A stretch of DNA of 52,458 nt from an uncultured Clostridium sp. (GCA_947253885.1 CAMYAO010000015.1:1-52458); one strand, 5' to 3'. Shown: positions 26,081 through 35,223, counted from the stretch's first letter. Program-made: numbers and translations. The notes: generated by a model from the letters alone, not told the origin.

Positions 26081-27984
26081 GGGATGGTTTTATCAAAGTG
26101 GCGACGGTATCGCCGGATATAAGAGTGGCAGATACCGTATATAATGGAAATCAAATTTGTGATGAGATTCACAAAGCACAGGAATCCGGTGCCAGGATTA
26201 TTGTATTTCCGGAACTTGCTATTACCGGTTATACCTGTGGAGACTTATTTTATCAGAGAACACTGTTAGAATCGGCAAAGGAGCAGTTGCTTCGAATCGC
26301 ACAGCATACATTGATGATAGACGGAATTGTATTTGTAGGATTGCCGATCTCGTATGACGGAAAATTGTATAATGTAGCGGCAGCGATTTCTCAAGGAAAA
26401 ATTCTGGGTCTGGTTCCTAAAACACATCTGCCGAATTATCATGAGTTTTATGAGAAACGTTATTTTGCAACAGGAATGAAACAGACTGTGTCGGTGGACA
26501 TCGGACAAGGTGCAGATGTCTTGATGGGGACAGATTTGATATTTACTTGTATGCAGGATCGACGACTGCAGATCGGGGTAGAATTGTGCGAGGATTTATG
26601 GGCGCCGAATCCTCCGAGTATTTCCCATGCTATGTCGGGTGCAACTTTGATCGTAAATTTGTCGGCAAGTGATGCCGTAACCGGAAAATCTACATATAGA
26701 AGACAATTGATAGCCGGTCAGTCTGCAAGATTGATTTGCGGATATTTATATGCAAGTGCAGGTTCAGGAGAATCCACTCAGGATGTAGTATACTCCGGAG
26801 CGCAAATGATTGCAGAAAATGGAACGATCCTTGCGGAAAGAGAGTATGAATCAGGTATACTTTTCAGTGAGATTGATCTGGAACGAATTGATTCCGAACG
26901 ACGTCAGATGAATACATTTCATATTGAAAAACAAGCATATGCCGAGGTGATGTTTCATTTAGAAACAAAAGATACGATATTGACCAGACACATTGATGCA
27001 ATGCCGTTTGTTCCGGGGGATAAGGAGGAGAGAACAGCACGTTGTCTGGAGATATTTCAAATTCAGGCACTGGGATTGAAAAAACGTTTGGAGCATACAA
27101 ACAGTAAGCAGGTGGTAATCGGAATATCGGGCGGTTTGGATTCTACTTTGGCATTGCTGGTTGCAGTGGAGGCGTTTGATCGATTAAATCTTGACAGGAG
27201 CGGAATTATTGCGGTAACGATGCCGGGATTCGGGACAACCGACCGTACTTACGATAATGCAGTTTCTTTAGTGAAAGAACTGAATGCAACACTGAAGGAA
27301 ATCAGTATTGTCAATGCGGTAACAGGTCACTTTGCTGATATTGAGCATGATCCGAGTGTACATGATATCACCTATGAAAATTGTCAGGCACGGGAGAGAA
27401 CTCAGATTTTAATGGATCTGGCAAATAAGTATAACGGTTTGGTTATAGGCACTGGAGATATGTCGGAACTTGCATTAGGTTGGGCGACCTACAACGGGGA
27501 TCATATGTCTATGTATGGAGTCAACAGTTCTGTTCCGAAAACTTTGGTCAGATATCTGGTGGAGTTTTATGCGGAAATTTCAGAGGTGGAAGCATTAAAA
27601 ACAGTATTGATGGATATTTTAGCTACACCGGTCAGTCCGGAACTGCTTCCCCCTTCCGAGGGACAGATTTCACAAAAAACAGAGGATATTGTAGGACCGT
27701 ATGAATTGCATGATTTTTTCCTGTATTATCTTCTTCGTTTCGGATATACACCGGGAAAAATATATCGTCTGGCACAGGAAGCATTTCAAACAGGATATGA
27801 AAAAGAAATTATTTTAAAGTGGCTGAAGATATTCTATCGCAGATTTTTCAGCCAGCATTTTAAGAGAAGCTGTTTGCCGGACGGTCCGAAGGTCGGATCG
27901 GTAGCAGTATCTCCAAGAGGAGATTTGCGTATGCCAAGTGACGCAAGTGCCTCTATTTGGCTTCAGGAACTGGATCGATTATAG
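26077..27984 (+). CDS. nadE: Glutamine-dependent NAD+ synthetase
   Basis: 635 residues, the long two-domain type. The N-terminal nitrilase-like glutaminase (about 1-290) has the Glu-Lys-Cys triad: Glu46 in FPELAITGYTCGDLF, Lys115 in VPKTHLPNY and Cys171 in GVELCEDLW. The C-terminal synthetase has the PP-loop SGGLDS at 351-356. Ammonia released from glutamine amidates nicotinic acid adenine dinucleotide to NAD+. The ATG overlaps the hslO stop (TCATGA). It is the last gene of this plus-strand run. Confidence 0.95.
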   Translation: MRDGFIKVATVSPDIRVADTVYNGNQICDEIHKAQESGARIIVFPELAITGYTCGDLFYQRTLLESAKEQLLRIAQHTLMIDGIVFVGLPISYDGKLYNVAAAISQGKILGLVPKTHLPNYHEFYEKRYFATGMKQTVSVDIGQGADVLMGTDLIFTCMQDRRLQIGVELCEDLWAPNPPSISHAMSGATLIVNLSASDAVTGKSTYRRQLIAGQSARLICGYLYASAGSGESTQDVVYSGAQMIAENGTILAEREYESGILFSEIDLERIDSERRQMNTFHIEKQAYAEVMFHLETKDTILTRHIDAMPFVPGDKEERTARCLEIFQIQALGLKKRLEHTNSKQVVIGISGGLDSTLALLVAVEAFDRLNLDRSGIIAVTMPGFGTTDRTYDNAVSLVKELNATLKEISIVNAVTGHFADIEHDPSVHDITYENCQARERTQILMDLANKYNGLVIGTGDMSELALGWATYNGDHMSMYGVNSSVPKTLVRYLVEFYAEISEVEALKTVLMDILATPVSPELLPPSEGQISQKTEDIVGPYELHDFFLYYLLRFGYTPGKIYRLAQEAFQTGYEKEIILKWLKIFYRRFFSQHFKRSCLPDGPKVGSVAVSPRGDLRMPSDASASIWLQELDRL

Positions 27985-28457
27985 GTGAGAGTTTCCAGAA
28001 TACGAAAGACGGGAAAGTCTTGTTCCCTACAGTTATAAACAGGTGGAACGGAATTGGCAGACGAATCGGAATTGATATGGGAAACTTTTAACTGTTTCAG
28101 TAAATGAAACGGAAGCAGGAGCACCTGATTGGTTTCCAGACGATATTGTGTAATCAGTTGTTGGATAGAGATTTTTTGCCAGCTGAAGTAATTGCAGATA
28201 ATAAATAGGGAACATTCTTTCTTTACAAGAGGGAAAGAAAAATAAGAATTTAAATAGGATTCCTCGCCGGGAAGAAAAATAAGAACCAGATCAGATTGAT
28301 TTAAGAGTTGTTTGGAGACAGCTCCATAGCCGTAACTGCAGTCAATTGTTATAATAGAGGAAACTTCTGAGAAAAAGAGCCGGAAAAAATCCTTATATCG
28401 CTGCATTTCAACGAACGGAAACGGACTCCAGAAAGTTAAAACGGGATGAGATGTCAT
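27963..28457 (-). pseudogene. TadZ/CpaE-like ParA-family remnant lacking the P-loop
   Basis: About 164 residues from the ATG at 28457. It begins LTFWSPF, the start typical of TadZ-like P-loop proteins in this family (normally followed by HGQ and a Walker A). Here the sequence jumps directly to a segment resembling the middle and end of such proteins: IITIDCSYGYGAVSKQLLNQSDLVLIFLP, with the acidic strand and DLV strand, then LPFHLLKQLK. The whole nucleotide-binding loop is missing. No ribosome binding site precedes the ATG, and the 3' end overlaps nadE tail to tail by 22 bases. I infer an internally deleted remnant; the family assignment is by eye. Open frame upstream of 28457 crosses the corC terminator and is not counted. 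Confidence 0.45.
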
Positions 28458-28523
28458 AATGATATGATTTATGGGGATAGAACAGACAGTTTTATTGTAA
28501 AAAATAAGTGAGCATTTGTAAAG

Positions 28524-28571
28524 AAAAAAGATAGGAGAGTCGGATAAAGAGTCCTTTTCTCCTATCTTTTT
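28524..28571 (-). terminator. Terminator of the CorC-like gene
   Basis: A 14-bp stem (28524-28538 with 28558-28571) with A and T tracts, immediately after the minus-strand stop at 28573. Confidence 0.85.
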
Positions 28572-28572
28572 G

Positions 28573-29847
28573 TCATTTTTCGCTATCCTGATAAAAAACA
28601 GACGGAATCTTGATATACAGTTTTTCGAGTTGATGTTTATATTTTTGTTTAACCTGAATAAAAATGCCATGTTCCGTTGTAATTGCTTCTTTTGTTTTCG
28701 GAAGATGATCCAACTGTTCGATCATATATCCGCCGATGGACTCGTAGTCTTCGGAATAAAAGTCGGTGCCCAGTTCATCATTCAGGTCTTCTAACGACAG
28801 TGAGGCATCTACTAAATAGGTATTGGGAGCAATTTTCTGAATCGGAGCATCGTCATCTACGTCATATTCATCATGTATTTCACCGACAATCTCTTCCAAT
28901 AAATCTTCTAAGGTGATCAGCCCGGCTGTTACACCGTATTCATCGAGTACAATAGCAAGGGAAATAGAGTTTTCTCTCATCTCAAGAAATAAGTCTGCTG
29001 TATTTTTGTGTTCATAGGTAAAATAGGGTTCACGCAGCAGATCCGGAATGTGGAAGGAAGCCTCCTCACAGAGCAGCAGATCTTTCATATTCAAAATGCC
29101 CACTACATTATCGGTGCTCTCTTCATAGACCGGTAATCTTGTAAACTTATTTTCTTTGAAAATAACAATAATTTCTTCGTAAGTGGCATTAATCTGTGCA
29201 AAGGTCATATTGATACGGGGAATCATAATCTCCTTTGCCTGCGTATCGCCGAAATCAAAGAGATTATTTATCATAGTTTTTTCTTCTTCTTCAATGGCAC
29301 CGCTCTGATGTCCGACATCCATCATGGCGCGTATTTCACTTTCGGTAATACGAAGACCGGTGCGTTTGGTATCGATACCGAAGAGTTTTAAGAAGAAGGT
29401 TGCCAATTTATTGATAAGAAAAATAACGGGAGTAAGTGCGACCATAACGGCATAAATTAAAGGTGCAAATCTCATAGACAAGCGTTCCGCCTTTAAGGTC
29501 GCCATTGTCTTCGGAGTGATCTCTCCGAAAATCAGAATCAGAATCGTCAGGATGCCGGTTGCGATTCCGACACCGAAACTGCCGAACAGCTTGATGGTAA
29601 CAGCCGTGGCAAGTGAAGATGCGGAAAGATTTGCGATATTGTTGATAATTAAAATCGCACTCAGCATTTTAGAGGAATCCTTTGTGACCTTTTGTACCAG
29701 AAGGGCACGTCGATTTCCTTCTTCTGCCAGAGTTTTAATACGAATTTTATTGACAGTGGTAAGTGCTGTTTCAGAACCGGAAAAGATTGCTGAAGCAGTA
29801 ATCAATAATGCCAAGATAATGATTTTGAAGATAAGTTCGCCTTCCAA
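28573..29847 (-). CDS. HlyC/CorC-family CNNM-CBS membrane protein
   Basis: 424 residues. An N-terminal CNNM (DUF21) transmembrane domain (about 1-180) has the SGSETALTTVNKIRI signature and FGEITPKT. Two CBS domains (about 195-325) contain MIPRINMTFAQIN and the LDEYGVTAGLITLEDLLEEIVGEI signature. A C-terminal CorC_HlyC domain (about 335-415) follows. Family members are linked to magnesium/cobalt efflux or resistance; the haemolysin name is historical. AAAGGAG lies seven bases before the ATG. It is a single-gene unit. Confidence 0.93.
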   Translation of the reverse strand: MEGELIFKIIILALLITASAIFSGSETALTTVNKIRIKTLAEEGNRRALLVQKVTKDSSKMLSAILIINNIANLSASSLATAVTIKLFGSFGVGIATGILTILILIFGEITPKTMATLKAERLSMRFAPLIYAVMVALTPVIFLINKLATFFLKLFGIDTKRTGLRITESEIRAMMDVGHQSGAIEEEEKTMINNLFDFGDTQAKEIMIPRINMTFAQINATYEEIIVIFKENKFTRLPVYEESTDNVVGILNMKDLLLCEEASFHIPDLLREPYFTYEHKNTADLFLEMRENSISLAIVLDEYGVTAGLITLEDLLEEIVGEIHDEYDVDDDAPIQKIAPNTYLVDASLSLEDLNDELGTDFYSEDYESIGGYMIEQLDHLPKTKEAITTEHGIFIQVKQKYKHQLEKLYIKIPSVFYQDSEK

Positions 29848-29879
29848 ATAGTGACTCCTTTATATTAGAATTGATTTTT

Positions 29880-29907
29880 TTGATTACAAATAAATATAGA
29901 CTAAAAT
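29880..29907 (+). promoter_or_regulatory. Candidate promoter of the SCIFF peptide gene
   Basis: TTGATT (29880-29885), 16 bases, TAAAAT (29902-29907), 65 bases before the ATG. A second candidate is TATGAT at 29933-29938, without a good -35. Either would initiate transcription in the 125-base gap divergent from the CorC-like gene. Confidence 0.45.
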
Positions 29908-29972
29908 ACTTTATTTATCAAGGTTTCTGTGATATGATACATGCAGTATTGTATGGAAAGGAGTATTAATTC

Positions 29973-30116
29973 ATGAAACATATCAAAACATTGAATACTC
30001 GTAAGTTGCAAAAGACTGTTAAAAAAGGCGGATGCGGTGAGTGCCAGACATCTTGTCAGTCAGCTTGTAAAACTTCTTGTACAGTAGGAAATCAGAGTTG
30101 TGAAAGCATGAAATAA
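29973..30116 (+). CDS. SCIFF ranthipeptide precursor (six Cys in 45 residues)
   Basis: A 47-residue peptide, MKHIKTLNTRKLQKTVKKGG leader followed by a Cys core with Cys at 21, 24, 28, 32, 36 and 43. This is the SCIFF family, the most widespread ribosomally made peptide of Clostridia. A partner radical SAM enzyme forms thioether bridges from Cys to the alpha or beta/gamma carbon of acceptor residues. Candidate acceptors in the core include Thr26, Thr34 and Thr37. GAAAGGAG lies at good spacing before the ATG. The gene is separated from its maturase by a terminator-like hairpin. The physiological role of the mature peptide is unsettled (links to quorum sensing have been reported for relatives). 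Confidence 0.93.
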   Translation: MKHIKTLNTRKLQKTVKKGGCGECQTSCQSACKTSCTVGNQSCESMK

Positions 30117-30131
30117 TGACAACTCTTTAGG

Positions 30132-30173
30132 ACAGCTAAGACCGTATGTGTTGCATGCGGTCTTAGCTGTTTT
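30132..30173 (+). terminator. Hairpin between SCIFF peptide and maturase
   Basis: A 17-bp stem (30132-30148 with 30154-30170, one G-U pair) ending in TTTT. It follows the peptide gene at 15 bases. It would stop most transcripts, giving more precursor than maturase mRNA. Confidence 0.8.
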
Positions 30174-30235
30174 GTGATAAACAGGATACATTATGGAATA
30201 TACTCGGATGTGAACATCTTAGTCAGGAGGATAAA

Positions 30236-31594
30236 TTGGTACATCAGTTTAAAAACAACGGCTTTAATATTGTAATGGATATTAACAGCGGTGCAATTCA
30301 CGTTGTCGATGATGTGACTTATGAAGTGATCTCGCGTTTTGAAAAGGAATCAAAAGAAGAGGTGATTGCGGCACTCAGCAGGGATTTTTCAAGAGAAGAG
30401 CTGGAAGAGTGTTATCAGGAGGTACTGGAGTTAAAGCAGGAAGAGTCGTTATTTACGGAAGATGAATATGAATCATATATCAATGGATTTGCAGACCGTC
30501 CTACCGTAGTAAAAGCCATGTGCCTTCATATTGCACACGACTGCAATTTGGCCTGTCAATACTGCTTTGCAGAAGAGGGAGAATATCACGGGCACAGAGA
30601 ATTGATGTCTTATGAAGTCGGAAAGCAGGCTTTGGACTTTTTGATTGCAAATTCCGGAAATCGTCGTAATCTTGAGATTGATTTTTTCGGCGGGGAACCC
30701 ACGATGAACTGGCAGGTCGTTAAGGATCTTGTAGCATACGGAAGAGAGCAGGAGAAGCTGCACGATAAGAATTTTCGTTTTACATTGACCACAAACGGTG
30801 TTTTGTTAAATGATGAGATAATGGGATTTTGCAATAAGGAGATGGGAAACGTCGTATTATCGATTGACGGTCGTCCTGAGGTCAATGACCGTATGAGACC
30901 GTTTCGTAATAAAAAGGGAAGCTATGAGCTGATTGTACCGAAATTTCAAAAGTTTGCAGAATCCAGAAATCAGGACAAATATTATGCCAGAGGCACATTT
31001 ACCAGAAATAATCTGGATTTTTCGAAGGATGTAATTCACCTGGCAGATTTGGGGTTCAAGCAGATATCGGTTGAGCCGGTAGTGGCACAGCCGACCGACT
31101 CTTACTCTTTAAGAAAAGAGGATTTGCCGAAATTGTTTGAAGAATACGACTATTTGGCAAAAGAGATTATCGCAAGAAAAAAAGCCGGTAACGGATTTAA
31201 TTTCTTTCATTTCATGATCGATTTGGAAGGTGGACCTTGTGTGGCGAAGCGTCTTTCAGGGTGCGGTTCCGGAACAGAATATCTGGCAGTTACTCCGTGG
31301 GGAGATCTCTATCCCTGTCATCAGTTTGTCGGAAATGAAGCATTTAAGATGGGAAATGTCTGGGACGGAGTAAAGGCAACAGCACTTCAAAGAGAATTTA
31401 AGGCATGTAATGTCTATGCAAAAGAGGATTGTAAAAACTGCTTTGCACGTTTTTACTGCAGCGGTGGCTGTGCTGCCAACTCTTACAATTTCAAGGGAAC
31501 TATCAATGATATTTATGAAGTCGGTTGTGAGCTTGAGAGAAAACGTGTAGAATGTTCTATTATGATTCAGGCAGCTTTGGCAGCAGAAGAATAA
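30236..31594 (+). CDS. SCIFF radical SAM/SPASM maturase
   Basis: 452 residues. An N-terminal RiPP-recognition-like segment (about 1-90) is followed by the radical SAM motif CNLACQYC (Cys103, Cys107, Cys110) holding the SAM-binding 4Fe-4S cluster. A C-terminal SPASM region has many Cys (LYPCHQF, then DCKNCFARFYCSGGCAAN and a later GCELER) binding two auxiliary clusters. This is the organisation of the characterised CteB-type enzyme that crosslinks SCIFF by thioether bonds. The likely start is TTG at 30236, with AGGAGG six bases before it. The 5' end of the frame gives HQFKNNGFNIVMDINSGA, the expected family N-terminus. Confidence 0.93.
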   Translation: MVHQFKNNGFNIVMDINSGAIHVVDDVTYEVISRFEKESKEEVIAALSRDFSREELEECYQEVLELKQEESLFTEDEYESYINGFADRPTVVKAMCLHIAHDCNLACQYCFAEEGEYHGHRELMSYEVGKQALDFLIANSGNRRNLEIDFFGGEPTMNWQVVKDLVAYGREQEKLHDKNFRFTLTTNGVLLNDEIMGFCNKEMGNVVLSIDGRPEVNDRMRPFRNKKGSYELIVPKFQKFAESRNQDKYYARGTFTRNNLDFSKDVIHLADLGFKQISVEPVVAQPTDSYSLRKEDLPKLFEEYDYLAKEIIARKKAGNGFNFFHFMIDLEGGPCVAKRLSGCGSGTEYLAVTPWGDLYPCHQFVGNEAFKMGNVWDGVKATALQREFKACNVYAKEDCKNCFARFYCSGGCAANSYNFKGTINDIYEVGCELERKRVECSIMIQAALAAEE

Positions 31595-31641
31595 AAAGTT
31601 TCAATCACGTGCAAACAGCACAGAAATAAGGAGAGATACAA

Positions 31642-32877
31642 ATGAATACATTAAGAGAAGTAGATGCAGAGGTTGCACAGGCTATTGAGGATGAATTTCA
31701 AAGACAGAACAGTCATATCGAATTGATTGCATCGGAAAATTGGGTCAGCAGAGCGGTTCGAGAGGCACAGGGTTCTGTTATGACTAATAAGTATGCAGAG
31801 GGATATCCTGGAAAACGATACTACGGAGGATGTGAATATGTAGACGTGGTAGAAACTCTCGCAATTGAACGTGCAAAAGAATTATTTGATGCAGAGTATG
31901 TGAATGTACAGCCCCATTCCGGAGCAAATGCCAATTTGGCAGTAGAGTTTGCTTTGCTTCAGCCGGGAGATACCGTACTGGGAATGAATTTGGATCATGG
32001 CGGACATTTGACTCACGGTTCACCGGTTAATTTTTCGGGAATCAGCTACCATATCGTTCCCTATGGCGTAAAAGATGACGGGTTTATGGATTATGAGCAG
32101 TTGGAACGATTGGCAATGGAACATAAACCGAAGCTGATCATTGCGGGAGCTTCTGCATATGCACGTATTCTTGACTGGGCAAAGTTTCGTGAAGTGGCAG
32201 ATAAGTGTGGAGCTTATTTGATGGTGGATATTGCGCATGTTGCAGGTATGGTAGCAGCAGGACTGTTTCCGAATCCGATTCATTATGCGGATGTCGTTAC
32301 AACTACTACTCATAAGACGCTTCGCGGTCCGCGAGGTGGAATGATTCTGTGCTCAAAAGAGGCAATGGAAAAGCATAATTTCAATTTTAACAAGGCTATT
32401 TTCCCGGGAATTCAAGGCGGACCGTTGATGCATGTAATTGCAGGAAAAGCAGTTTGCTTTAAAGAAGCTCTTTCAGAGGAATTTCGTTCCTATCAGGCAC
32501 AGGTTTTAAAAAATGCAAAAGCTTTGGCAGACGGATTAATGAACAGAGGCTTATCTATCGTTTCAGGCGGAACCGATACTCATCTGATGCTTTTAGACCT
32601 GACACCGTTTGATCTGACCGGAAAGGCAGTGGAAAAATTATTGGATGATGCTTATATTACAGCCAATAAGAACACGATACCGAATGATCCGAAATCTCCG
32701 TTTGTGACAAGCGGAATCCGTTTAGGCTCTCCGGCAGTAACTACACGCGGAATGAAAGAAGCGGACATGGATCAGATCGCAGAAGCGATTGCTTTTGTAG
32801 TGAAAGAAGGAGAAGCGGGAGTAGCGAAGGCAAGAGCGATTGTCGATGCTTTAGTGACCAAATATCCGTTACAGTAA
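31642..32877 (+). CDS. glyA: Serine hydroxymethyltransferase
   Basis: 411 residues, PLP enzyme interconverting serine and glycine while charging tetrahydrofolate with a one-carbon unit. This is the supplier of the methylene-THF used by ThyA, which is encoded elsewhere in this window. Family segments are SENWVSRAVREAQGSVMTNKYAEGYPGKRYYGG, HVAGMVAAGLFPNP, and the PLP lysine Lys225 in TTTTHKTLRGPRGG. AAGGAGAG precedes the ATG. serS follows 29 bases later. Confidence 0.97.
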   Translation: MNTLREVDAEVAQAIEDEFQRQNSHIELIASENWVSRAVREAQGSVMTNKYAEGYPGKRYYGGCEYVDVVETLAIERAKELFDAEYVNVQPHSGANANLAVEFALLQPGDTVLGMNLDHGGHLTHGSPVNFSGISYHIVPYGVKDDGFMDYEQLERLAMEHKPKLIIAGASAYARILDWAKFREVADKCGAYLMVDIAHVAGMVAAGLFPNPIHYADVVTTTTHKTLRGPRGGMILCSKEAMEKHNFNFNKAIFPGIQGGPLMHVIAGKAVCFKEALSEEFRSYQAQVLKNAKALADGLMNRGLSIVSGGTDTHLMLLDLTPFDLTGKAVEKLLDDAYITANKNTIPNDPKSPFVTSGIRLGSPAVTTRGMKEADMDQIAEAIAFVVKEGEAGVAKARAIVDALVTKYPLQ

Positions 32878-32906
32878 ATAGTTTCATTTATTATAGGGAA
32901 GTAAAC

Positions 32907-34187
32907 ATGATTGATATAAAATTTTTAAGAGAAAATCCGGATGTTGTAAAACAGAATATAAAAAATAAATTTCAGGAGCACAAGCTGGGGCTGGTAGATG
33001 AAGTTATTGTGTTGGATCAACAAGCTCGCACTGTAAAAGGAGAGGCAGATCAGTTAAGAGCCAGTCGAAACAGTCTGTCTAAGCAAATCGGTGCTTTAAT
33101 GGGACAGGGGAAAAAGGCTGAGGCGGAAGCAGTAAAGGCACAGGTCAGTGCAAATGCGGCTCGTTTAGCGGAATTGGAAGAAGAAGAGGCGAAACTGAAT
33201 ACATCTGTGAAAGAGATTATGATGAAAATCCCGAATATTATCGATCCGTCCGTACCGATAGGCAAAGATGATTCGGAAAATGTAGAGATTGAAAAGTTTG
33301 GAGAGCCGGTGGTACCGGATTTTGAAATTCCGTACCATACAGAAATAATGGAGAAGTTTCAGGGAATTGATATGGATTCCGCCAGAGAAGTGTCCGGAAA
33401 CGGTTTTTACTATTTGCAGGGGGACATTGCAAGACTGCATTCCGCAATGACAAGCTATGCACGTGATTTTATGATTGACAGAGGATTCACATATGTAATC
33501 CCACCTTATATGATCCGCAGTCATGTGCTTACCGGTGTTATGAGTTTTGAAGAAATGGACTCTATGATGTACAAGATTGAAGGAGAGGATCTCTATTTGA
33601 TCGGAACATCGGAACATTCCATGATTGCAAAGTTTATTGATCGGATTATTGAAGAAGAACAGTTGCCGAAAACTTTGACCAGCTATTCGCCTTGTTTCCG
33701 GAAGGAGAAGGGAGCACACGGTATAGAAGAGCGCGGTGTATACCGGATTCACCAGTTTGAAAAACAGGAAATGATTGTAGTGTGCAAGCCGGAGGATTCA
33801 AAGGATTGGTTTGAGAAACTATGGAAGAATACGGTGGACTTTTTCCGTACTTTGGAGGTTCCGGTTCGTACTCTGGAGTGTTGCTCCGGAGATCTGGCGG
33901 ATTTAAAGGTAAAATCTTTAGATGTAGAGGCATGGTCTCCTCGTCAGAAAAAATATTTTGAGGTGGGAAGCTGTTCTAATCTGGGAGATGCCCAGGCAAG
34001 AAGACTTCAGATTCGTATTAAAGGAAAAGACGGCAAGAAATATTTTGCCCACACTTTAAATAATACCTGTGTGGCACCTCCTCGTATGCTGATTGCATTT
34101 TTGGAAAATAATTTAAATGCGGATGGAAGTATAAAGATTCCGGAAGCACTTCGTCCTTATATGGGTGGAAAATCAATTATCAAATAA
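32907..34187 (+). CDS. serS: Seryl-tRNA synthetase
   Basis: 426 residues, class II synthetase. The N-terminal antiparallel coiled coil (about 25-105, Ala/Glu/Lys-rich) that reads the long variable arm of tRNA-Ser is clear. Motif 2 lies in YSPCFRKEKGAHGIEERGVYRIHQFEKQEM and motif 3 in NNTCVAPPRMLIAFLEN. It follows glyA by 29 bases, which links two serine-using genes. AGGGAAG precedes the ATG. A terminator follows. No T-box is seen. Confidence 0.97.
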   Translation: MIDIKFLRENPDVVKQNIKNKFQEHKLGLVDEVIVLDQQARTVKGEADQLRASRNSLSKQIGALMGQGKKAEAEAVKAQVSANAARLAELEEEEAKLNTSVKEIMMKIPNIIDPSVPIGKDDSENVEIEKFGEPVVPDFEIPYHTEIMEKFQGIDMDSAREVSGNGFYYLQGDIARLHSAMTSYARDFMIDRGFTYVIPPYMIRSHVLTGVMSFEEMDSMMYKIEGEDLYLIGTSEHSMIAKFIDRIIEEEQLPKTLTSYSPCFRKEKGAHGIEERGVYRIHQFEKQEMIVVCKPEDSKDWFEKLWKNTVDFFRTLEVPVRTLECCSGDLADLKVKSLDVEAWSPRQKKYFEVGSCSNLGDAQARRLQIRIKGKDGKKYFAHTLNNTCVAPPRMLIAFLENNLNADGSIKIPEALRPYMGGKSIIK

Positions 34188-34195
34188 GATTATAG

Positions 34196-34234
34196 AAAGC
34201 ACTGTCAATAGAAGCGGCTGGCAGTGCTTTTTTA
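34196..34234 (+). terminator. Terminator of glyA-serS
   Basis: A 12-bp stem AAAGCACTGTCA (34196-34207) with its complement from 34219, one mismatch, then a T run. Confidence 0.85.
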
Positions 34235-34237
34235 GGA

Positions 34238-34555
34238 TTTGAAGGATATGTGGGATCTGATTTATCCAAAGAAACCAAGGACAAGAGAAAGATTTACTGA
34301 AATATATAAATTGAACAATTGCCTCTGCAAAGAATCCGCATATGGTAGAAGATTCAAAAATATTAGTGTATCTTTAACTATTTCCAACCGACAGTAAGCT
34401 TTTGTCATCCTTCTACTTGACTTTACTTGATAGTTATTTAATGAAATTGAAATAGAGATAGAGGGAACAAACTTTAATAATGTGCTCTTTAGAACATTTT
34501 TCAAGGAGAAAAAATATTAAAAAAAGAATTCCAAAATAAGATATCATCCTATCTT
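34238..34555. other. Intergenic stretch, no secure gene
   Basis: About 315 bases. A 49-codon frame (34248-34397) starts with MWDLIYPKKPRTRERF, but its AAGGA site is too close to the ATG and I recognise no family; it may be chance. The right part contains AAGGAG at 34503-34508 placed before an ATA codon at 34514 that is in frame with the following gene. Confidence 0.4.
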
Positions 34556-35107
34556 ATGGGTCTTATGAGCAAAAGTGAGAAAGTAGAAAAACTTTTGAAA
34601 GATAAGAAATATTTTTTGGAGAAGGATAGGGCAAACTTTGGCAGTGGGTATGAATTAAAAAAATCCGATATCATAAGCTCTAAAGCATTGCTGGAGGAAA
34701 AGGATCGAACTATCTATAAAATAGAGATTCAGCATATATATGATACAGTAGACAAAGATCAAAATGGAAAAGAAACACAGAGAGACAATTGTGGTGCGTT
34801 GTTTACTTATTATGTTGTGCTTCAAAAAGAAAATAACGTATGGAAAGTCAGGGATATTATATCGAATGATTTAACGTCAGGATTAATGTTTGATAACGTG
34901 TTTTCAGAAAATTATTTTGAAAATCTGGAAAAATCTTTGACAGAATCCAAGCTAGAAAGAAGCGCAAAACAGAGTCGTATGGTTTCCTTCGGAAAGCAGG
35001 GAGAAGCCGAGAGAACGTATGATATAAATGCCATTTTGGCACAATGCAAGAAATTGGCAGATGAGGTAAAGTCAGAAAAAATAAAACAAAATCTGTTAGT
35101 AATGTAA
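34556..35107 (+). CDS. Small soluble protein, NTF2-like fold suspected; start uncertain
   Basis: 183 residues from ATG 34556 (or 181 from the in-frame ATG at 34565). Lys/Glu-rich helices open the protein. The central segment, ALFTYYVVLQKENNVWKVRDII, is the beta-sheet pattern of SnoaL/NTF2-like or DUF4878-type domains. The C-terminus is helical. Neither ATG has a ribosome binding site. The frame stays open back to 34493, and a good AAGGAG lies five bases before an in-frame ATA at 34514. This could be a lost ATG start or a rare start codon. No signal peptide is present. Function unknown. Confidence 0.5.
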   Translation: MGLMSKSEKVEKLLKDKKYFLEKDRANFGSGYELKKSDIISSKALLEEKDRTIYKIEIQHIYDTVDKDQNGKETQRDNCGALFTYYVVLQKENNVWKVRDIISNDLTSGLMFDNVFSENYFENLEKSLTESKLERSAKQSRMVSFGKQGEAERTYDINAILAQCKKLADEVKSEKIKQNLLVM

Positions 35108-35223
35108 AGGTTTTTAAAGCAAAATCACATGGCAGATACCATAAGTTTACAGTTGCTCCATTAAGAAAATTATAAACATTATTATATTATGGTGCCAGGG
35201 TACTATGATTAGAGGTAAACTAT

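Noticed and set aside
34262..34504. Minus-strand frame of 80 codons between serS and the next gene
   Set aside because: No ribosome binding site, no recognisable family, and composition like random AT-rich DNA.
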